A stretch of 64,000 nt of DNA, taken from positions 3,034,359 through 3,098,358 of the forward strand of contig NC_089272.1 of the NCBI RefSeq assembly GCF_963678975.1, in the 5' to 3' direction. Of this stretch, positions 33,412 to 64,000 are shown piece by piece; position 1 is the stretch's first letter, and every line of letters starts with the position of its first letter. Both the position numbers and the translations under genes were made by a program. The DNA comes from Dysidea avara. Its lineage: Eukaryota; Porifera; Demospongiae; Dictyoceratida; Dysideidae. Under the pieces are notes generated by a model. The model made no database searches. It saw only the letters and a program-made list of their open reading frames with translations, and had not been told where the DNA came from.

Positions 33412-35012
33412 GTGCCACCAGTTACCTGATCATCATGTCTCATGTGTACACACTAACAGTTTTTAAAACGTTACACTGTAAATTTGCTGTTTGTATACTA
33501 CCTAGTATTGTATTGAAAGCTGTGGCTGTATGTACAAAATGAAGCCTGGTGTTAAACACTCCAAGGAGTTAAAAGTGGAGCTTATTCTAATAAGTACTGG
33601 TTTTCTGTTTTACATGGAAATACATCAACACTAGATATTGTGAGATCAAAGTATGATTTTAGTAAGTACTTGGAGTATTGTTTTTATGTCGTGAGTGGTT
33701 AAATGTCAAGTCATCACAGAATAGAATGAATAGTGAAGCATACTACTCCTTCTCCCGTCTTTGTCACTCGTGTTGAGGTAGTCTATACACCACACACATG
33801 GGAACACACAGCATACAAATAAACTAGACAAGATAATAGTTGCAGCCTATACACTAGGTCTGGTGGTGCATACCATTCAACAAGTATAACTGACTCTCAA
33901 ATGCCAAAATGCTGCTTGAGAAACTCCCATACACTCAATAACAATAAACATCGGCAGCAGTCATGATGCCGAGAGCCTGAGACCACTTTTCTTTATTCAT
34001 AAATATAAAATTCATGGACAAACAATAAACTAAAAGCCAAGCATATTTATTTTAATTTGCCTATTTAGTCACTTTGTTTGCTTGAGAAACTCCCATCAAC
34101 AAGATTGTGGTTAAACAATGTTCACTATTCAATACTTATCATATTCATTGTTGTACACTTAGCTTACATATCAATAATTTGCTCCAGTTAACTGAGTAAC
34201 ATCTGTCATTGTACCATTAACAACAAAGTTTGGTGAACAATATACAACAGGTAAATGGCAAAGAAAGTTTATCAGTGGATTTCAGTTAGTTGATTTCATC
34301 TGTGTACAGCAACAATACAGAAATTGTGCAAACATGAGAAGGCAACTTTTACATGTTCATGTGAAATTCTCATGAAATTCAGTTGGATAAAAGAATTGTG
34401 TAGTGTGCATAAAATTATGTTTTCTTCAGTGTAGAGCTAATAAGAGTGCTTCACTGGCCTTCATAGTGGTTCAACTAAGACACACACTGCTGTACCATTG
34501 TGCATATTTGGACAACGTGTACGGATAGTAGGACACCTACATAATTCAGACACCTACATAATTCAGACACATAGTTAAGGTCCCAAAGTATCCCTTAGTA
34601 CATAAACTGACCTGGAGAATCAGTTGGTTACACATTGGAAAAGCAGAAATTTGGTCAATAACTTACAACATAGGGATATCATTGGACGAGTTTGAATAGT
34701 CAAACATATATTAATTGTAGCAAATTCTGGGCTATGTACGACTGTACTGCAATGTATATTTCACTGTAGGTCATTCATCCACATACCAATTTAATTGTCA
34801 ATTTGTCACAATATAAAAATCATGTGTATTTTAAAATAGATTGTCCATGAGTACTCTGTGCTAATAAGAAAATCCGTTTTTACAAAAATAATTCTATTAA
34901 TAGCTTTGATATACCATATATGTACATTACAACATACAACAATAAATTAATAGTGAATAATTTGAAAATTATAAATATTAAATTTTCACCTACACAGTGA
35001 TGCTAGCTAGCA
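33412..35012. other. Intergenic region, no gene seen
   Basis: AT-rich. A 17-bp direct repeat (acacctacataattcag, 34534-34571) and a phrase near 34584-34604 (ggtcccaaagtatcccttag) that recurs inverted near 40590-40612 are the only structures noticed. Confidence 0.5.
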
Positions 35013-54841
<19,829 letters not shown>

Positions 54842-55639
54842 CTGGAAGAATACAATGTATTGTTTAGATATTTGTATCTATCTAATGTTTAGATCTGATC
54901 TGGATGTATTCATACACTGTATACATAAATTGAATAGTCAGTGACTACAGTACGGGATAAGCCAGTCAGGTGAAACTGATGGTAATACAATCCTACAGTA
55001 TAACAGGTTTATACTTAAAACCATAGTGTTCATGTCTGTGTGCACATGTAGCTGTATAACTAATGTGTACTTGACAACAAATCACATAGCACACATGCAC
55101 AAATAACAGTATTATTTTACCTTTACTTTTTGTACTCTACTCAAAACATAGGAAATAGTAACACATAGCTGGCTACAATATGCACACATATACGTAAGAC
55201 AGAAGGACGTTGATACTATTACATGACCTCTTATGACTCATTGCAGTATTGTAAGGGTGACATAAACATTCATAAAGCAAGTCACACAAAATACACATGC
55301 ACTTTCATCTTCATCAATGAATTCCTAATTGCTGTTTTAACTATTTATTGGTCTAGACCCTCATTTTTCCCCATACGAGTTCTGCACTGTCAGCATGTCA
55401 GCCCACACACACACACAGAGTACAAACACACAAAATGTACCTAGGCACTTTTTGCTCTGGCATCAACAGGCCTTATTATAGACAAGATGATGGCTAGTGG
55501 TGGTGCACTGTGGGTAAATTATTAGCAGTACAGCAAATGGTCAAACTGTATACAATACTAGTACTGTTTAACTAAACTACAACTTGTACATACAATGAAA
55601 AGCTACAAAATGTGTTATGATATTCTGGTATGTTCACAG
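54842..55639. other. Region between the GRAMD1-like exon and the YHGTH cluster
   Basis: No GRAM-domain exon recognised on the minus strand. On the plus strand an atgatggctagtggtggtgc phrase (about 55486) resembles a first exon, but its possible donor phase (0) does not fit the exon at 55640 (needs 2). Confidence 0.35.
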
Positions 55640-56420
55640 GCGTCCTGAATTGTTTTATCACAAAAGATTAGTGACAATTCATTTATCTAACACATCCTTG
55701 CAGTCAAAAGCTGTGACAACCATTTACCATGGAACTCACTTAAGAGAGAAAGATGCGATATGTGGTGGAACAATAGGACAGCCCAGCACATACACGTTCA
55801 AGGGGAAGGAAAAGAAATGGCGCATACTGGGAGGTGAAAAATTCTACAGTCCATTATGTTGCAGTTATTTGGCTGAACCAAATGAATACCCGAAAGCCAT
55901 GACACCAGATAACTGCCTAGATGAGGTGTTTAGACCATTTGTATGGTTTGGTACAGAGAAAGCCGACACTGACAGGTATGGTCCATTTTGTTTTGAGGTT
56001 GACTTCCAAAGTGTACTGGAAGCTTACCAGATGTGTAGAAGAAAAAGAGATGTCTGTTACAGAGCTGGTGGAACATTGGTTTATAGACAAGAGGTCACTC
56101 ATGTTGTTATAATCTGCTGTGAAGAAGACCAACAGTACCACTCTTACCCAATTATCCAAATCAACAGCAGCAAATATTTTGAGCCACCGTGGAAGTCAGC
56201 AAGTGAAATGACAGAGTGTCCAGAAGTGTCTAGTCTTGCCACTACTTCAAAGCATATTCTCCTAAATGAAAAGGCATGAATATACTGTACGGCTTTTGCA
56301 TTGTACCTTCCTGGGGACACAAAACTTCAGCTATCCTCTGCAGCAGCAGCAAAGATAAGTGAAAACACTCACACCGGGTACTGTGTGAAAAGCAAAGGCG
56401 AATGCTTCTATGCAGCTTGA
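55640..56420 (+). pseudogene. YHGTH-family gene A with in-frame stop
   Basis: An acceptor (ttcacag) opens an exon with RPELFYHKRL, then IYHGTHLREKDAICGG, FRPFVWFGTEKADTDRYGPF, FEVDFQSVLEAY and GGTLVYRQEVTHVVIICC, closely matching gene B. A TGA at 56277-56279 stops the frame, yet the same frame continues with the family C-terminus (ALYLPGDTKLQLS, ISENTHTGYCVKS) to the next TGA at 56418-56420. The stop is therefore internal: a nonsense mutation, readthrough, or an assembly error. No first exon was found upstream. If translated to the TGA it would lack about 46 residues. Confidence 0.65.
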
Positions 56421-57363
56421 CTAATAGCGAAGAACCATACTGTGTGTATGTCTGTGCTAATGTGTAATAATTTAAGTGACTGTGAAAATATTCCATTGTA
56501 TGAATACGTGGACACAAGTATGTACCATTACAACATTATGAGTTGTTAGATCTTTTCACTATGTACGCATGTACATACAATCGAAATAGCTCACAACAAC
56601 TTTTACAAGAAGATTGCTATCCAATCTACCAACTTGCTGCCAAGAATTAGTCAACTAAATATTGCATATACAAGTATGTTAAAGTATATGGCACATCTGC
56701 TTGTGCTATGCAGGTACTTAAGTATAGTAAAGGTTAATACAAACTAAATACAATTTAATATATGGATTTAGCAGTCAGAATAAATCTTTTGTTTGCAATT
56801 AGCTTTATGAGGGTCAAATTTTATTTTCAGACCTACAGTTACCCTACAATATAACGTATAGCTGTCAAGTAAATTCTGGCAGTGTAGTGCATATTTTGTG
56901 TACTTTGTTATACAATTCTGTAGCAGAAACTACATAGCTTAAAGAGCCAACCTTCTGGGGGGGGAGGGGGAGGAGGCTTTAAAATAATACCAAACTATTT
57001 TAATGCCATTTTTTTCCTGGGTAGAAAGCTTCATCCCCTAAACCACAACCATAGCACACTGCACTAATCTTCATATGCACATAGCTCAATGAGTTTCCTG
57101 TGCACAGGCATTATCAAAGCCTTTATGCTAGGGACTGCATGCATGAACATAACTACAAAGCAAGAAAAACATTATATCAAGTAAAACATCAGAGTCAGTG
57201 GTTAGTAGCATTCCACGAATACCTCATTTACTGTGAAATTGGCTAGCTGGTTATTATAATGTAACAACTTGTGGTCAACAGTGCCAGTAGTACAAAAGAC
57301 AGCTTTACCACACACAGTAATATTATTCTAGCATTGCTAACTAGAGTTGTAGTGGCTATAGAC
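56421..57363. other. Intergenic, no gene seen
   Basis: AT-rich with a G-rich run at 56958-56975. No frames of note. Confidence 0.5.
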
Positions 57364-57434
57364 ATGGCTAGCAGTTCAACTGATAATAGCATTGATGTAG
57401 AGATTGATGAACCCTTAAATCCCAGCTACCACAA
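57364..57434 (+). CDS. Orphan or alternative first exon of the YHGTH family
   Basis: 71 nt, MASSSTDNSIDVEIDEP..., ending in a gtatgt donor in phase 2. It is the same length and phase as the first exon of gene B (58245-58315), with similar protein sequence. No second exon follows before 58245, so it either splices to 58590 as an alternative start or is the remnant of a lost gene. Confidence 0.5.
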
Positions 57435-58244
57435 GTATGTCAGTTAATATATGTATGAAGTATTTAGAATAACAATGGATAGAAGTTGTGAAGCAGTATA
57501 GTAACAGTAATTAATCAGCTAGCCCTCAAATTATCTGAGTTAAATAAAACCCTAAGTAACCACATTTACAGTAGTCAAGCTTTAAAGTACTGTATCTTCC
57601 AAGCTACTACCAGGAATTAGAGAAACACTATCACAGTAGTGCATGACCATGTATACTACAGTGTAGTACTAAGTGATATACAGAAAGTCCTCACTCTACT
57701 AAATGTGTCCATCTTTATATTATCTCGGTCATAAAACAGTAATTTGAATAATTCACACATGCGTAAGTTGCTATAGCAACTTATTATAATAACAAAAGCA
57801 AAACCTACTAAACTTTATGATCATCATTCTAAGGCTTAAATCTTTGTTGAATGACAATATCCCAACTGAAATAACTACACTACATACAGCTGCAAGACAG
57901 TACGTATATTGAGACTGTACAAATACATTTCTTTTGTTCGCACAAAATCAACTTTGTGGTTGCAAACTTCCTACCTAGAATTGCCAGTTGAGATCCCTCC
58001 AAAATAATTTCCTCATGAAAGCCTCTAAATTTCAAAACGAAAGTATTCCCCTTCTCAAATTACAGGATATTTGGTCAATATTGAGTAAATAATTTAATCA
58101 ATTGTTTAGACTAGCACAACAGAAGGTAAAGTCCTCAACCACATGACTACACAGTCAGCCCCTCAACTATACTATAACATACACACTACATACTAATACA
58201 ACAGTATTGTATTGTGCTTTGATTTGTTGTTGTTATTGAGCTAG
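57435..58244. other. Intergenic or intronic, no gene seen
   Basis: AT-rich; no exon with family similarity between the two first exons. Confidence 0.5.
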
Positions 58245-59316
58245 ATGGCTAACTTATCAGTTGATGATAATATTGATGTTGACATTGATGAACCAGTAGA
58301 CTACAGCAAGCATGAGTTAGTGTTACTATAGTGTATACAATATCTGTTTGCTTGGCCCTTTATATTAATTTTTTACAACTCATTACTTTAGCAAAGGATG
58401 TTCCTCTTAACACATAAGTTAGAAAGATTATACAAGTAATTACTTTCAATTTATTAAGCAAACAAATTCCTTAACAGCTTCCTATAATGCTACATCCTTC
58501 CAGAGTCAGCGGTTTACTGTGGAAATGTCTTATTAAAAAATGTTGTGATGTAATGTAGAGCATTCTCTTACATGCTTGTAATCCTCTAGGTGTCCAGAGT
58601 TGTTCTACCCGAAGCAGTTTGTCAGTATCAAGTCACCACACAAACTGATACAACACAATGTAGTGGACACCATATATCATGGTACTCATCTACAACAAGC
58701 TACTGAAATATGTGGACGGTCAGCACAGCCATTGATGTACACATTTAAAGCAACAGAGAAGAAATGGCGTACACTTGGTAAAGGATACACTGAAGCAAAC
58801 TGTAGTTACTTAATCAAGCCAAATGAAAGTGCTGCTCTACCAATAGGATCTAATGAAGTATTTGGTCCATTTCTATGGTTTGGAACAGACAAAAGTGAAA
58901 CTGAGAACTACGGCCCATGGTGCTTTGAACTAGACTTTCCCAGTGTCCTGGAGGCTTATCACATGTGTAGACAAAACAGACAGATTTGCTCGAGGGTGGG
59001 TGGAACACTGATCTACAAACATGAAATTACTCACGTTGTTATAATTTGCTGTGAAGAAGATAAAGAATGCCAGCAGTATCCATTAATACAAGCTAACAAC
59101 AGTAGATACTTTGTGTTACCCATCAGTGATGATAACTATGGTATGGCGATAGCATCAAACAGTGTAAACATTGCCCCAAGGCATGAACATGTGACACTAG
59201 CCTTCTACCTACCTGGGGACAGCAAGCTGAGACTACCAGTAACAGCCGGGGAAATCAGTGAAAACAAACACCAATATTGTGTGAAAAGCGAAGGCGGAGT
59301 ATGCCAACATAAATAA
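58245..59316 (+). CDS. YHGTH-family protein B (possible ADP-ribosyltransferase-like fold)
   Basis: Exons 58245-58315 and 58590-59316, 798 nt, 265 residues. An acidic N-terminus (NIDVDIDEP) precedes the conserved body: PELFYPKQFVSI, TIYHGTHLQQATEICG, GPFLWFGTDKSETENYGPWC, FELDFPSVLEAYHMC and GGTLIYKHEITHVVIICC, then a C-terminal module HVTLAFYLPGDSKLRL...VKSEGGVC. The HGT-containing strand and later aromatic/Glu positions recall ADP-ribosyltransferase cores, but this is only a pattern impression. No signal peptide or membrane segment, so probably cytosolic. It is the only fully intact member of the cluster. Two candidate first exons exist (57364 and here). Confidence 0.75.
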
Positions 59317-60160
59317 ATGAGGAAGTGTTCCAGTTCTTTAAAGTTGTATGTATGTTTACACTCCAAATGTACACATATGAAATTGTAAATTAAACAGATC
59401 CGTATGTGATGCAAATGTAAATACAAATTTGTGTAATTTGCTAAATTTAAGTTGTGCTCTAAAATATACAAGAATGATGACAAAATTATATGATAACAAT
59501 ACAATGTCATCTGATAAGTACTACATAATTGAACAGTGTACAGGCTTTGGGGGTGGTAGTGTAAGCATTTCTGTGCTTACTTTTATGTGTATGGCATCTT
59601 GGGGCCATACCCACTAGACTGTCAGATCACTTCTGGTGTATTCTCAGGCATACCTGAAAAATTGCCACTCCAGAAATTTTTGTAGTTTAAACTCTCTTAG
59701 ATTGTTTCTGATGCATCCTGAGGCACTTTCATTTAAACTATTGCTCAAAATTTAAGGGCCCCCAGAATTTGTCAAGGGGGTGAGCACCCCCTCTCCCAAA
59801 TGAAACCCTGAATGCGTACGTTTTTACTGAAACTACTAGATGGATGGTTTTCTGTACATGAAGAGATCCCAAGAACTAACTACAAGACAGTTCATATTGT
59901 GGATATTATATATATTACACAAAGTGTTTAGTACTACAGCTGAAATGCATGGTAGATGATGCATGTAGCAAAACTCCTTTTTATATGTTTATACCATGTT
60001 CAGTGCTTCAGTTGTGAGACAAAATTGATAGACTGCAAGCAATTGACAAAGAATGCTATGTCTAAGTCACACTTGTCTTTTGTAAAATAGCCATGTTACA
60101 TTGTATACCCATCTTGTACTATATGTTGTAGATGGTATAGTTCTAATGCAACTCCTCCAT
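59317..60160. other. 3' flank of gene B, no gene seen
   Basis: No domain-bearing frames. The segment gggcccccagaatttgtcaa...ccctctcccaaatg (59755-59800) looks repeat-derived. Confidence 0.4.
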
Positions 60161-60164
60161 GTGC

Positions 60165-60815
60165 GGTACTACCCAATAGTGGTGTGCGATATCAGGATTT
60201 TCATTTTGATACGATATCGATACGAAAATGGGGTAAATATCGAAATTTCGATTTGATTTCAATAATTTTAAATTGTGTGGGTGGAATAATTGCGTGGGCA
60301 GCCGATATTTATAAATATGTTCGAATACAATTTACAGACTACAACTATTGCAAAGAACTAATAATAAGCCTAGAAAACTGGTAGACAAGCTTTTAAAGTG
60401 GCTAGATTGTACAGAACCAACCTTCATTTCTAGCATGATTGTACAATCACACACTAAATGCTGTAAATTATTGAAATATTTGTCAATATTTCGATAATTA
60501 TTGCAAAATATTGTCTTTTCGATAAATATTGAAATCTGCTAAAGCAGTATCGAAAATCAATACGATAACGACATCAACAAATTATCACGATTTCGATATT
60601 TTTTCGATATATCGCACACCACTACTGCCCAAGCGCAACGTCATTTCTTGCGAGTGAGTGTGATTAAAAAACTCACTAATTAAAGAGCATGGCAGCCGTT
60701 TTGCTAGCAAGTTGTTATCCCTCGCTAGCAAAATGACTGCCACGCCCTTTACTTAGTGAGTTTTTTAATTGCACGCACTCGCGAGAAACTACATTGTGCT
60801 TGGGTGGTACTGTAG
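60165..60815. mobile_element. Palindromic MITE (GGTACTGCCCAAG family) split by a hAT MITE
   Basis: The left end ggtactacccaa is separated from the rest (ctgcccaagcgcaacgtc, 60625 onward) by the hAT MITE 60177-60624. The halves agccgttttgctagcaag and ctagcaaaatgactgc face each other, and the right end is cttgggtggtactgta. Related to 37230-37459. Confidence 0.7.
60177..60624. mobile_element. hAT-type MITE nested in a palindromic MITE
   Basis: TIRs TAGTGGTGTGCGATAT / ATATCGCACACCACTA; flanks CTACCCAA (60169-60176) and CTGCCCAA (60625-60632), an 8-bp duplication with one mismatch. Same family as 39300-39734. Confidence 0.82.
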
Positions 60816-61329
60816 ATGATCATACTTATGTACACATACACAAGAGATGGATAACAAAGAATATGAAATCTTTTGTCCACCATTAAATGGACCGGTCACT
60901 AATTACGTTTTCACTTGGTTTAGTGGCCAAATACTGGTAAGTGTCCCTTGCATGATCAACATGTCAATTATAAGAACATCATTGACTATATCAAATGGCA
61001 TGTAAATAAAAATTGTGTGTTGTGTGTGCACACGCGTGCATGTGTGATTGTATGGAGTCATGCTCATGCACAAACACATATTCTCATTCCCATCACAAAA
61101 CCTCAAATAGTTTCCCTTGCTGTCCACAAAATCAACCTTATGGTCAGACACTTCCTTAGGGTGTAAACTGTTGCCATGTCTCCATAACACAACATACAAT
61201 GATTCCCTCCTTGTTAAAGTTCAGGTCAAACTTAAATAAACATAAGATGGCCGCACCATAGAGTAATACTGGCCACACGACTGTACAAATCTGAATTATA
61301 TATTATGTAAACTACACTCTAATATGCTA
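60816..61329. other. Intergenic, no gene seen
   Basis: Frames under 100 residues without domain character; short GT-rich stretch near 61015-61045. Confidence 0.4.
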
Positions 61330-61810
61330 GTCAGTATTCTACTGGGAACAATTTGCCACTATCAAGTCACCACACAAACTGATAACATAACGGACACCAT
61401 ATATCATGTGTAACAAGCTACTGAAATATGTGGACAGTCAGCACAGCCCTTAATGTGATATTAGTGAAGGCTACACCAAAGCAAAACTGTAGTTATCTAA
61501 TCAAGCCAAATGAAAGTGCTGTCCTACCAATAGGATCTAATGAAGAATTACGGCCTAGTGTCCTGGAGGATTATCACATGTGTAGACAAAAAGGACAGAT
61601 TTGCTCAAGGATGGGTGGAGCTCTAATCTACAAATAACAAACACTTTCATTATAATGTACTTTGAAAGAGATAAAGAATGCCATCGGTATCCATTAATAC
61701 AAGCCTTAGTGCATTGATAACTATGGTCTGGTGATAGCATCAAACAGTGTAGCCGGGGAAATCAGCGAAAACAAAAACAATAGTATTGTATGAAGATCGG
61801 GTGTGACATA
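61330..61810 (+). pseudogene. YHGTH-family pseudogene C
   Basis: Nucleotide similarity to gene B is high (ccactatcaagtcaccacac; aagccaaatgaaagtgctg; gtcctggaggattatcacat), but several blocks are deleted, including most of the HGT and GPFLWFGT regions, and stops break all frames. It ends with a decayed version of the C-terminal module (gccggggaaatcagcgaaaa). Confidence 0.85.
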
Positions 61811-62094
61811 AACGAATCAGCAACTATTCCTGTTCTCATACTTGCACATACCAGAAAGTTTTTATAAACACATAGTGTATATGTACACACACATTGCACA
61901 TCACTTCTCTTTGTATTTGCAAGCCTCAAAGCCAGCCTTGAGAGGTTCATAGGCTGGCCTTATAACTTATCTTTTTTCTTTACTGCAGGAATCATCCAAG
62001 AAAAGAACAAAAAAAACCTAGCTGCTATATTTGTGAATCTATGTGTCTATTGTAAATTTGAAACTGAATAAAATGATTGTCATGTAGCTAATAG

Positions 62095-62540
62095 GGTGAC
62101 CTGTAATGCAACTGAACCCTGTACAGAGTGTTATGTACGTATAACTGAACTATCTACAGAATGATTTTACATGGCTGAATATTCTACAGGGCGAATAATT
62201 TACCCTGTAGAGAATTCAGCTATGTTGGAAGTCACCCTAGAGATTTCAGCTATAATTCAATAACAATTCACCCTGTAGTGAGTTCAGCTACAAACGTGTC
62301 ACCATGTAGAGAGTTCAGCTACAAAAAAATTCACCCTGTAGTAACTTCAGCTATGAATAAGTCACCCTGTAGAGAGATCAGCTGCAATAAAGTCACCATG
62401 CAGAGAGTTCAGGTGCAAAAACATCACCCTAGCTACGAACAGGCCGCCCAATAGATGTTACAAGTCACCCTTTAGTCTGTACAGGGTGACTTGTTTGTAG
62501 TTGAACTCTTTACATGGTGACTTGGTTGTAGACTAGCTGA
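62095..62540. repeat. Degenerate ~32-bp tandem repeat
   Basis: Recurring gtcaccctgtagagagttca / gctacaaa phrases, at least ten times, some inverted (acagggtgacttgtttgtag near 62485). Confidence 0.75.
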
Positions 62541-62940
62541 ATGCTCCAATAGGCGACCGCCTTATTAGAGTGTTACACCTGGTTGATTTTCATAGTATAA
62601 CTCAGTGGGTTCTAATCTGATTTCTTGTAAGCTGCTTAAAAGGCCTTTCTAAACTCATTACTCTACCTTTCTATCTATTTTCAGCTTGTTCCCCATTAAT
62701 TGGTTTGCCTGGTAGACAGGGCAAGTAATACTTTTTTATTACTAACAAAACTCAATTACACATGGTTGGCGCTTTTGTTATAACTCCATGACTGTTGCTG
62801 CGATTTCTTTCAAACCACAAAAGGTTCACACTACACAGTTATTCCATGTACACAGGTCAATTTGCAAGTCATTCCTTCAAGTGGTTGCAGCTGTGACAAA
62901 ATTACTTCAAAAATTGCACATAACTTCCTTGTTCTTTAAC
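62541..62940. other. Intergenic, no gene seen
   Basis: No coding frame or repeat recognised, apart from a ttattagagtgtt motif at about 62571 like those of the 50-kb region. Confidence 0.4.
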
Positions 62941-62963
62941 CAGAATCTTTTCCTTACAAGAAA

Positions 62964-63248
62964 TTGAAATTTCAAAGTGCTAACTCAAGTACAGATCCAA
63001 TAGAAGCTTCCAGTGTAGTAACAGATGGCATCTTGGTGCACCAAAATATTGGATGCATGATACCGACAGCTTCAAAACATACTGAACTAGACAACAACAG
63101 ACATGAAGAAGTTGCTTTGGCATTTTACCTCCCTCAAGATATAAAACTTGAAATACTTGCTACAGTTGGAAAAATAACTAATAATGAACACGGTGGGTAC
63201 TACAAGAAAAGCCAAGGTGACTGTACTGAAAGTCCATACTGCTACTAG
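62964..63248 (+). pseudogene. YHGTH-family C-terminal fragment D
   Basis: The second half of this 94-residue frame (EEVALAFYLPQDIKLEILA, GKITNNEHGGYYKKSQGDC) matches the C-terminal module of genes A and B. The HGT-containing body is absent upstream. A ttacaag at about 62957 could be an acceptor. It may be a last exon of a gene with a lost body, or a remnant. Confidence 0.55.
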
Positions 63249-63362
63249 AAAATAGCATAAATTGAACATGTACTTACTATTACACTAGTACTTGCCCTAC
63301 ATTTAATATTTTTGCCTCTAAGTTACTACTCAGTGCCTCTAAAAATAATTATGGTGTCACTG

Positions 63363-63636
63363 GTGTATATAAAATTCATAGCCTTTTAAACAGCTTGTAA
63401 GACTTCACAACTAGGTTAAAATGGCAAAAAACAACAGCAAGACACTACAAAGAGGTGATTATTTGCTGCTTCAAAATTTCAAGGGAGTCTGCATGCTCTC
63501 CCCAACCACTTGCAACTTGATCTGTTTGTGCCCAGCTCCTGGATCCGCTCTTAATATAAACATTGCGCATGACAGCAAAGGTGGACTGTATTGCAAGAGT
63601 AGCTGTAGAGTTATACAGTACAAGTATAGAATGTAA
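63363..63636 (+). CDS. Small hypothetical ORF with TATA-like upstream motif
   Basis: A tatataaaat at about 63365 precedes an ATG at 63421 and a 71-residue frame (MAKNNSKTLQRGDYLLLQNF..., cysteine-containing). A gtaagg donor overlaps the stop (63632), so it could be a first exon. No homology recognised. Coding status doubtful. Confidence 0.25.
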
Positions 63637-63649
63637 GGTATGAAAATTT

Positions 63650-64000
63650 TAACACGAACATGTGAAAACTGTAACACTAACATGTTATATTTAGCGGGAA
63701 GGTGTGAAAATTCTAACACTAACACGCTATATTTAGCAGGAAGGTGTGAAAATTCTAACACTAACATGTTATATTTAGCAGGAAGGTGTGAAAATTCTAA
63801 CACTAACATGTTATATTTAGCAGGAAGGTGTGAAAATTCTAACACCAACATGCTATATTTAGCAGGAAGGTGTGAAAATTCTGACACCAACATGCTATAT
63901 TTAGCAGGAAGGTGTGAAAATTCTAACACTAACATGCTATATTTAGCAGGAAGGTGTGAAAATTCAAACACTAACATGTTATATTTAGCAGGAAGGTGTG
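63650..64000. repeat. 42-bp minisatellite reaching the window edge
   Basis: About eight units of 42 bp (gtgtgaaaattctaacacta acatgctata tttagcaggaag) from roughly 63650. The unit is 14 codons, so a minus-strand frame repeats a 14-residue unit (LVLEFSHLPAKYSM). The array continues beyond the window. Confidence 0.95.

Overview
The window is animal nuclear DNA. It is AT-rich and intron-rich, with GT..AG introns, a GRAMD1/Aster-type gene, a Ty3/Gypsy element, hAT-like MITEs and tRNA-Lys-derived repeats. I see no bacterial operons or CRISPR. A sponge-like invertebrate is my best guess from the repeat style and gene content; this is an impression, not a demonstration.

Layout. (1) 1-7062 and 22262-29121 are two copies of a segmental duplication, now about 15 kb apart. 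Each holds a head-to-head pair of small four-exon, four-helix membrane protein genes followed by a LINE 3' fragment. A fifth relative lies at 29875-33411. (2) 9521-20964 is a large DNA transposon resembling ISL2EU/IS4EU. It has ~780-bp terminal inverted repeats (TIRs) and two convergent genes: a SAP-SWIM-YqaJ nuclease-OTU protein and a THAP-DDE transposase. Each TIR carries the same start codon and first four coding exons, so the two proteins share about 79 N-terminal residues. The right TIR was later hit by a MITE (15736-16563) and a Gypsy element (16629-20956); the intact left TIR lets both target duplications be read exactly. (3) 35013-54841 (-) is a 16-exon gene whose spliced product matches the VASt, membrane-anchor and C-terminal parts of GRAMD1/Aster sterol-transfer proteins. 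Its introns are full of repeats, including two arrays of tRNA-Lys-bearing units, hAT MITEs, foldback elements and minisatellites. (4) 55640-63248 (+) is a cluster of paralogues with a YHGTH motif and an uncertain ADP-ribosyltransferase-like look: one intact gene, one with an in-frame stop, one decayed copy and one C-terminal fragment. (5) A 42-bp minisatellite runs off the right edge.

Exon coordinates were placed by hand from splice consensus and reading phase; in every multi-exon model given, the summed coding length is a multiple of three. Family names rest on motif recognition without database searches.
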